Positions 57,568 through 64,000 of a stretch of 64,000 bases of DNA are shown here, piece after piece; position 1 is the first letter of the stretch, and every line of letters starts with the position of its first letter. A model generated the notes under the pieces. It ran no database searches. It was given only the letters and a program-made list of their open reading frames with translations, and was not told the origin of the DNA. Origin of the DNA: Muscardinus avellanarius (Eukaryota > Chordata > Mammalia > Rodentia > Gliridae); the NCBI GenBank assembly GCA_963383645.1, contig OY726559.1, positions 122,312,721 through 122,376,720 on the forward strand. The letters are read 5' to 3'. The position numbers and the translations under genes are program-made.

Positions 57568-57670
57568 AAAAAAAAAAAAGAAAGAAAAAAGAAGCAGAAA
57601 GAAGAAAGAAAGAAAGAAAGAAAGAAGAAAGAGGGAAATAAAGAAAGAAAGAAAGAAAAAAGAAAGAAAT

Positions 57671-57703
<33 letters not shown>

Positions 57704-57722
57704 AAAGGAAAAGAAAGGAAAA
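57568..57722. repeat. (GAAA)n-type A/G microsatellite
   Basis: About 155 bp of GAAA with AGAAG and GGAAA variants, sandwiched between two SINE pieces of opposite orientation. Confidence 0.95.
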
Positions 57723-57727
57723 AGAAG

Positions 57728-57848
57728 CATTGTCTCATTAAGTTGCTGAGGGACTTGCTAAATTGCTGAGGTTAGCCTTGAACCTGCAATCCTTCTGTCT
57801 CAGCCTCCAGAAACTGGAATTACAGGCCTGAAGCAGCATGTCCAGTCC
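57728..57848 (-). mobile_element. B1-like head fragment, minus strand
   Basis: 'tctcattaagttgctgaggg', 'cagcctccagaaactggaat', end 'gcagcatgtccagtcc'. Confidence 0.82.
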
Positions 57849-58135
57849 TAATCAGTTTTAAAAAGAAAGGAGCCAAAGTAATATTTGAATAGATAGTGGC
57901 TAAAGTATTCCAGAAAGTCACTATTCTACAGATTCAAAAATTTTAATAACTCAAGCAGAGTAATAAACAGAAATCTATACCCAAACATATTATGAATTGA
58001 CAGGACACACAATTCCAAGATCTTAAAAGCAGTCTGAGAGTCAGCAAGGTAGACAGTTGCCCTTCTTGGCAATAAACCCAGAGGCCAAAAGAAAATAAAT
58101 GGCATTTCAATATGCTGAAGGAAAAGTACCATTCA

Positions 58136-58340
58136 GCTGGGTGTGGTGGCGCACACTTGTAATCCCAGCATTCAAGAGGCTGAGACAGGAGGATCCAGGT
58201 TCATGGACAGCCTCAACTACTTAGTGAAGTCCTCTGTAACTTAGTAAGACCTTGTTTCAAAATAAAGAATAAAAAATAGGGCTAGGGTATAGTTTGGAGG
58301 TAGAATGCCCCTGGGTTCCCTCTCTAGTTCTGCAAACAGA
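58136..58340 (+). mobile_element. B1-dID SINE, plus strand
   Basis: 'gctgggtgtggtggcgcaca', ID part 'ggctagggtatagtttggag'. Flanking taccattca on both sides. Confidence 0.93.
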
Positions 58341-59250
58341 ATAATACCATTCAATTTACAATTCTATACTCAGAAAAGTTTTTTCCATAATGAGGACTAA
58401 AACAGTGACAAGTAAAGCTGAAGCTCTGCCATCTGAAACCCCCAGTGAAGAGCATCATAAAGGATGCATGTGCTTCAGGCAGGGGAGTAGACCCAAAGAG
58501 AGGAGTGAAGGAAAGGAGCATGCTCAACCTGAGGGTAAGCCTGGGGGAATCTGACTGTGATATGCTAATTACCCTCCTGGGAAATTCTCAGACCTGGAAT
58601 GCAAGTGAGTTCCTCTAAAGGAAATTAGGTCTATCAAGCATTTGCAGCACAATTTACCAAGTGGTTAAAACAAAACAAAGGACGAAAGCACATGACAGCT
58701 GCAGAGGCTCAGCATTTAATGAATGAATGAAAAGGTGGATGGATATTAAAATTAGCAGAGGCTAAAACTGGTTTCTCCCCAGTCATTCTGGCCTGCAAAT
58801 GTTTGGGCCAACAACATATTGAAAAAGACAAAGACAAATAAGAAAAAAAAAACCTAGGAAATTGTACATCATGCACTACATACTTCTTGTCAGTAGTGAT
58901 GGGAGCTGACTCACAGCTGACACTTCTCAAGGGTTATGGAATCTTCATTTGCAATTCACACTGAAGTACTTAGCTCTCCTTGTTTGGGTTGAAGTTAAAC
59001 ATAACTGATTAACTTTAAGCACTAATTAATTAAAGATACATGGTATAATTTCTAGAGTAGTAAGCAGAAGTTACCAGAAGCTTTTACTTCTCTTATATAT
59101 GGGGAGAAAAGTACCCCACTGCCGCCATCTGTCCCCTCTTAGCATATACGAGCGTGAGAAATGCTTGTCTTTATTGGCAATGCTTCACGGAAGCAAAAAT
59201 GCCCCGAGAAGGAAGTGTCATCTGGCAAAAATACTCCCTGCTCTTGGATT
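58341..59250. other. unique sequence
   Basis: No exon or recognised repeat; balanced composition. Confidence 0.35.
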
Positions 59251-59256
59251 TCCATA

Positions 59257-60240
59257 CTAATAAGCTCCAATGATGTAAAACAGGATCCCAAGAATTAGGA
59301 CTGTGGAAGAAGTTGAGTCCATGAAAGATAAATTTTCTAGTAAAATGTCTGAGCCTTCAGAATTTCTCCGTATTGTTTCAGCTGTAATAAAGGGCAGCCA
59401 GAATTCAAGGGCTGCAAAAATTCTTTTCAGTTTTTCTGCAGGCAGGTCCTTTGATCTAAAGATTAGCTCCCAGCACCTCTCTGCCAGCAGGGGAGGCTGC
59501 AAACCTACCTTTGGCCCCAAAGAGATGTAAAACTGTCTCTGGAATCTGGGCCATTTGTTTCCCTCTGAAGAGATGCTAATAAGCTCTTCTCTGGCCTTAA
59601 CAAAAGCCTACCATTTGTGACTCAGCAACAGGGCATTAAAAAACCCAAAAGTCTGCTTCAAGATTATGCATTAAAGAACAATTGTAGAAATCCAATCACC
59701 TGTGTTATAATGTTTTTGCCCTGTCTACTAACTGTAATATAAGTATTGCCTTATAAAGGATGGAGGAGCAGACAGGACCGAACAAATCCTCAACGCAGCC
59801 CTATGGATCTTGATAAAGGAGGGCCTGGACTAAGCCCTAGAGACAAAAGACTCTGGAAGGATCAAAGGAGATCCTAGAAGACTGAATACAAAATGGACTT
59901 TGGGTGTGACCCCCGCCTTTGAGGATGCCTGTCCAGGTGCCTTTCTGGACCCCCTAGGGTTTACCTGTGAGGCCAGAAACCTGATTTCAGTCATAAAATC
60001 CAAGTAGGCTGACTAATTGCCCAGTCCCAGACGAATCTTAAACTGTGACGCCATGGATCTTCTTTTATCCTGTTTATCTTGTTTACACTTAATGACTCAC
60101 TATTGTCCTTTGGTGCTTACACGGGGTATAGCGTATAAGTACTGGTGATGGAAATTAAAACTTTGTCAATTGCACAAGAAGCATTTGTCCATGCCAGTCA
60201 TTTCAGATTTTTTTTTTCCGGAGAGGAATCTCCACTTTTA
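59257..60240. other. possible LTR-like region and an unexplained open frame
   Basis: 59257-59520 is open for 87 codons on the minus strand, ending in a hydrophobic stretch (STVLILGILFYIIGAY); I recognise no family. 59530-60240 on the plus strand has LTR-like marks: tataagtac (60134), then attaaa (60154) about 20-30 nt later. No terminal TG...CA pair or target-site duplication was found, so this is a weak call. Confidence 0.3.
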
Positions 60241-61028
60241 GCATCATAAACAGAAACTTAGTTTATTTCATAAAAAGGGAAAAATTGCTGTAGAGAAGTC
60301 TCTGCAGAACTACAACTGAAGCCCTTGCCCACCTTTCTGAGAAACTCGGTCCCGAATGGAATACTGAGCTAGTCGTCGTACCCCACATGTGTCTGGAGAC
60401 CACAGTTAGGTTTTTCAGTGTGACAGTAGCTGCAACCATTACTAAATAAAGACATAATTAACTTTTCTCTTTCTTGGTCTTAGCAGGGGCTTCTAACTAC
60501 CGAAATGTCTATATGTTTTTATTTAGCACATTTTTAGTTAACAGTTAAAAAATCAAGAGAATTTATATCCCCTTCTGAGCCTGCATTTCTGAATGGCAGT
60601 TTTGGACTACAACTGAGTCACAAAGACCACCTTTAGAAAAGAGTATATGAACTCAAGTGGAATTTAAGTATTTTTAGGCTCCTGCTTGGGAAAGGGTAAA
60701 TAGAATTAACTTTGTTTTAACAAATTAAGGACACATGGTGTAATTCTGGAGGAGGGTACCCACTAAAAGACTGAAAGAAAAGGAAATAATAATGCAAAGT
60801 ATATAATATCCCCAAACAGTAGGATTTTTAAAATGCGAAAAAGAAAGAAAGAAGTTTAAAAATAGGCAAAAGGCAAGATAAATAGAATATACAAAACTGA
60901 TCATTTCCATAGAGTAAATGCTACAATCAAAAGACAAAGGCTTTCTGACTGAATTTTTTAAAATTATGTATATGTCACTGAAAGATTGAAAGTATAATAG
61001 TGGAAAATATGTATCATGTGAATACTTG
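60241..61028. other. unique AT-rich sequence
   Basis: No exon or repeat recognised. Confidence 0.35.
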
Positions 61029-61029
61029 T

Positions 61030-61537
61030 TATAACCCAACTTAAGCAAGGAATAAGAGACTCGGGAGTCCAGGAATAGGTGTCAAATGAAGCTTTTATTA
61101 GCTGGCCAGCAGTGGTGCCCTCAGTCTAGAAATCTGAATTGAGGGGTGCGCTGGTTGCCCAGGAGAGGGGCTTATAAAGGAAAAACCACAGGCAGCTGGC
61201 CTTGGGATGAGCCAGAGCAAGCAAGCCATCTTACAGAAGCAAAACTGGCGCCGGGCGTGGTGGCGCACGCTTGTAATCCCCGCGCTTGGGAGGCGGAGAC
61301 AGGAGGATCGCGCAGGTTCGAAGCCAGCCATGCTGGCTTAAGAGACCTTGTTTCCAAAAACAAAATAGGTCTGGGAGTGTAGCCCGAAGGTAGAAGGGCT
61401 TCTAGGAACCCCAGTACCACCAAAAAAAAAAAAAAAAAAAAAAAGAAGAAGAAGAAGCAAAACTGGCAGTTATCTATATCTTGTTTGGCAAGAGCTTAAT
61501 GTCTCAACTTTGAAAAAAAACAACTTACTTCTACACA
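61030..61537 (-). mobile_element. probable ERV1 3' LTR, minus strand, with a SINE inside
   Basis: Read on the minus strand: TATA-type tttataagc (plus 61171-61179), then aataaaa (plus 61093-61099) about 75 nt further on, then a short U5-like end. The proposed start TGTG is at 61537. Boundaries are estimates. It lies directly downstream of an env/pol-like remnant, as a 3' LTR should. Confidence 0.6.
61250..61440 (+). mobile_element. B1-dID SINE, plus strand, young
   Basis: 'gccgggcgtggtggcgcacg' to CCAGTACCACC plus A and GAA tail. Exact 15-bp duplication agaagcaaaactggc at 61235-61249 and 61453-61467. Confidence 0.97.
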
Positions 61538-62205
61538 GTGGGGAAGAAAGGAAGTGGTCGGTAAGTGAAATAGTGCAAAATGGCTGACAGAAACAAACTA
61601 CTTTGTTTCTTACATTCCCCAATGGGTTTTGTGAATATTGAAGCAAATCTTTGTTTCAATGGCACTCCAAGAGTATCCATGGTGTATAATGGAGTGTGTA
61701 GGTGCAGCAGGAGTTGATAGAAGAAAACCTGAGGCATTTCATTAACATGGGTTTGTATACACTTGAGGAGGTAGGTTGCATCATGCATAAAAGGCAAACT
61801 GTAACAATTGGTCCTACCAAAGGCATTAGCAGGGTCAGGAGGGGGTTTCTTATCCAGCTCCATGGATCAGACACTCTGGCTTTTTGCAACAACTTTTAGC
61901 TTGATCATAAGTAAAACAAGCATAATATCTGCCACGTTTGCTTACAGATTTAAGGGACACTGAGACAGTAACAAGGCGGTTACATCCTCCTGGGGAACAA
62001 TCCTGGGTTCCAGCTATTCTCTCTTTCCATCTATCTTTATCCTCAAAACTTTCAACTATTCTGAATCTATAGACAAACTGAACATTTTTTTATAACCTGG
62101 AGACCTGTTAAGAGTAAAACCATAAGATTTATTAACATCATTTTAGGTAGAGACGTTTTTGGGAGTCATCTTAGTAGGGTAGTCAGTTGGGAAATTGTCC
62201 ATGTC
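61538..62205 (-). pseudogene. probable ERV1 env remnant, minus strand
   Basis: Lies between the integrase remnant and the LTR, the place of env. The minus frame at 61863-61531 is open for 110 codons but shows no motif that proves env, and the part upstream has stops. The product would normally be the retroviral surface and transmembrane glycoprotein; this copy is broken and cannot make it. Confidence 0.45.
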
Positions 62206-62209
62206 TCTT

Positions 62210-62680
62210 GATTCTTTTTTTTCAGCTGGTCTGCAGCTGCTTAATGTAGGTCCAGTGAATGCAAGAGGATTTTCCTGCCACCTTGATCGTGGTGAGCATG
62301 GTCAGTATTATGGTCAGGGACCTGTCCACCTGGGTTCCAGTGATGAAGAAGGCAGCTTTCTGATGTAAACCTGGTCTCCTGGCAGGTATGAGTGCAGGGC
62401 AGGTAACATGTGAACACTGACCAAAGGGTAGGCTGTGTCAATAGTCTTTTTTGTCTCCACCCAGACTGATTTCAATGCCTGCAATGAACTGATCAGGTCA
62501 CAATTAACATTGTCCCAATGTAAGAGCATGAGTTTTGGTAAAATCAGTGATGATCTACCAAAGAGAATCTCAAAGGGTTTAGGCCCTGTACATAAGGAGT
62601 ACACCTGGCTCAGAGAAGGGCAAAGGGGAGGAGTTCCACCCACTTTTTGCCAGTCTCCAGAGTCAATTTATTAGGCCAGT
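62210..62680 (-). pseudogene. ERV1 (gammaretrovirus-like) integrase C-terminal remnant, minus strand
   Basis: The 62643-62314 minus frame contains PFEILFGR and, about 80 residues later, PGDQVYIRKL...LEPRWTGP, the signature of the C-terminal DNA-binding part of gammaretroviral integrase. Only about 110 codons remain open; the RT, RNase H and integrase core domains are absent upstream, and the frame breaks after the RWTGP motif. Non-functional. Confidence 0.85.
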
Positions 62681-62747
62681 CTGTTCTCCTTCATCTTGAT
62701 TATCAGTCTGGTCATGTAACAAATATTCCTCACCCAGCAGACAGGGT

Positions 62748-62781
62748 ACAAGGATGTGGCACACGCCTGTAATCCCAGTCT
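62748..62781 (+). mobile_element. B1-like head scrap
   Basis: 'gatgtggcacacgcctgtaa' and 'tcccagtc' only, about 34 bp. Confidence 0.6.
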
Positions 62782-62989
62782 ATTCCCATAAGTAATTTGC
62801 AAGGCCTTCCTGAGTTCTCTATCAAATGTCCCACTTCAAATTATTCATTCAACAGTACATATACTGTTTCTTGTCCTTTGATTGTTTCAGATTGTTCTTT
62901 TTTCAGCCCCAGGTAGTTTCTTTACAAACAACCCAATCTTCTGCTGAATATGGCAAATTGCTGTGCAGTTCTCTTCTATAGAATTTAGT

Positions 62990-63275
62990 CCTAAGAACTT
63001 TCACTCTGAGTCTCAGGCCTCACTTCTATCTTTTTAACTCAGGGTATCTTTCAGCTTTTGCTTCATTTCCCATTTCATGTGCTATGGCCTTAAAACTCTC
63101 AAGGCAGTAAGAAAAGATAATCGTAAGGCTCACCTCATTTGCTTTCTGTCTCTCCTGGGTCACTGTCCTTCATCCTAATGTTATTGTCTTCAAAAACTTT
63201 TTATTTGTGTTTGTTTGTTTGTTTCAGGTGGAAGAATACTCCAAATTGGCCAGAAGTGAAAGTCCTAAAATTATT
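62990..63275 (-). mobile_element. probable old L1M-type fragment, minus strand
   Basis: 'ctcaaggcagtaag', 'ctctcctgggtcactgtcct', 'ttgtttgtttcaggtggaag' and 'ttggccagaagtgaaagt' resemble the antisense of an old L1 region. Identification from memory of the pattern only. Confidence 0.45.
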
Positions 63276-63318
63276 TTTAATAATATGATAAAATCATTTT
63301 TTAAAAATCTCTAAGGGA

Positions 63319-63529
63319 GCCAGGCATGGTGGCATACACTTGTAATCCCAGCATTTAGGAGGCTGAGACAGGATTGCGGTTTGCGGCTGGCCTTAGCTAC
63401 TTAGGCCTTTTGCAACTCAGTGAGACCCTGTTTATAAATAAAGAATGTAAAAAAAAAAAAAATAGGGTTAGGGGTGTTGCTTGGAGGTAGAATGCCCCTG
63501 GGTTCCATCTCCAGTACCACAAAAAAAAG
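63319..63529 (+). mobile_element. B1-dID SINE, plus strand
   Basis: 'gccaggcatggtggcataca' to CCAGTACCAC plus A. Exact 15-bp duplication aaaatctctaaggga at 63304-63318 and 63530-63544. Confidence 0.97.
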
Positions 63530-63544
63530 AAAATCTCTAAGGGA

Positions 63545-63764
63545 CTAATAAAATACTATGAAGATACGTTTGCATAGTAAAATGGGAAATGCTGAGATAG
63601 ATATACAAAGGTCTAGATATTATTAAATAGGTCCTCAGGCATTAAAAAATGTTCATTTATTAAGTGTATCAGTCACTGTAAGTTAGAATGGCATCATATT
63701 ACCTCAAATTTCAGTGACTAAAAGAAACAAAGGTGTTTGCATATTTATTTATCAATTTATTTAT
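63545..63764. other. unique sequence with a short TTTA tract
   Basis: No gene. TTTA units at about 63745-63768. Confidence 0.4.
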
Positions 63765-63962
63765 TTATGTGGTACTGGATTGAACCCAGGGGCATTCTAC
63801 CTCTAACCTATATCCCCAGCTCTATTTTTTATTCTTTAAAACAGGGTCTCATTAAGTTGTGGAGGGCCTTACTAAGTAGCTGAAGCTGGCCAAAAACCTT
63901 TGATCCTCCTGTCTCAGCCTCCCAAGTACTGGGATTACAAGTGTGCTCCACCACACTCAGCC
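63765..63962 (-). mobile_element. B1-dID SINE, minus strand
   Basis: 'gtggtactggattgaaccca', end 'gctccaccacactcagcc'; TTTA-rich 3' side. Confidence 0.9.
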
Positions 63963-64000
63963 TCTCATTATTTTATTTTATTTTATTTTTTTGTTGTGTT

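Noticed and set aside
1..64000. Host protein-coding exons
   Set aside because: Open frames of 60-125 codons occur throughout, but outside the mobile elements none shows a recognisable domain together with splice-site context. I could not support any.

Overview
The window is mammalian nuclear DNA, almost certainly from a squirrel-family rodent (ground squirrel or marmot type). The main evidence is the dominant SINE: a 7SL-derived B1-like head, an A-rich linker, and an ID-like tRNA-derived tail ending in CCAGTACCAC. This is the B1-dID architecture described in Sciuridae and relatives, and about fifty copies or fragments occur on both strands. There are no operons, no convincing host exons and no bacterial or phage features. 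I read it as intergenic or deep-intronic sequence built mostly by retrotransposition.

Layout. 1-790 is the 3' end of a plus-strand L1. 790-12.2 kb is old unique sequence with L2, MIR and MaLR LTR relics, SINEs, microsatellites and a minus-strand L1 tail at 7.3 kb. 12.25-14.0 kb is a minus-strand L1 3' half split by a solo ERV2-type LTR. 14-26.5 kb is unique sequence with SINEs, a Tigger-like DNA transposon and L2 fragments, including a 53-bp near-perfect inverted duplication at 25.1/25.4 kb. 26.86-31.05 kb is an old minus-strand L1, and 31.06-37.53 kb an old, stop-riddled plus-strand L1. Into the A-rich tail of the latter a young full-length L1 inserted (37545-44976). Both its ORFs are open, its catalytic residues are intact, it has target-site duplications, and it carries about 165 bp of non-L1 sequence with its own poly(A) signal and tail: a 3' transduction.

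45-49.3 kb holds old L1 relics and a SINE cluster. 49.55-54.2 kb is an old plus-strand L1 ORF2 interrupted at 50125-53132 by a minus-strand 'half-L1' element. That element has a GC-rich 5' UTR with two related monomers, an intact ORF1, no ORF2 of its own, an inverted piece of old ORF2, and an L1-type 3' UTR, all flanked by a 16-bp target-site duplication. 54.5-56.15 kb holds two truncated L1s. 56.15-61 kb is mostly unique. 61.03-62.7 kb is a degraded ERV1 (gammaretrovirus-like) piece on the minus strand: LTR, env-like remnant and integrase C-terminus. The window ends in old repeats and SINEs.

The functional story is retrotransposon biology. An autonomous L1 supplies ORF1p (RNA chaperone) and ORF2p (endonuclease and reverse transcriptase). 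SINEs and the ORF1-only element lack reverse transcriptase and would depend on such an L1 in trans. Two 3' UTR lineages of L1 are present. The half-L1 shares the older one, whose 3' end reads tacaatgcaccaat plus A; the full-length young element carries the other.
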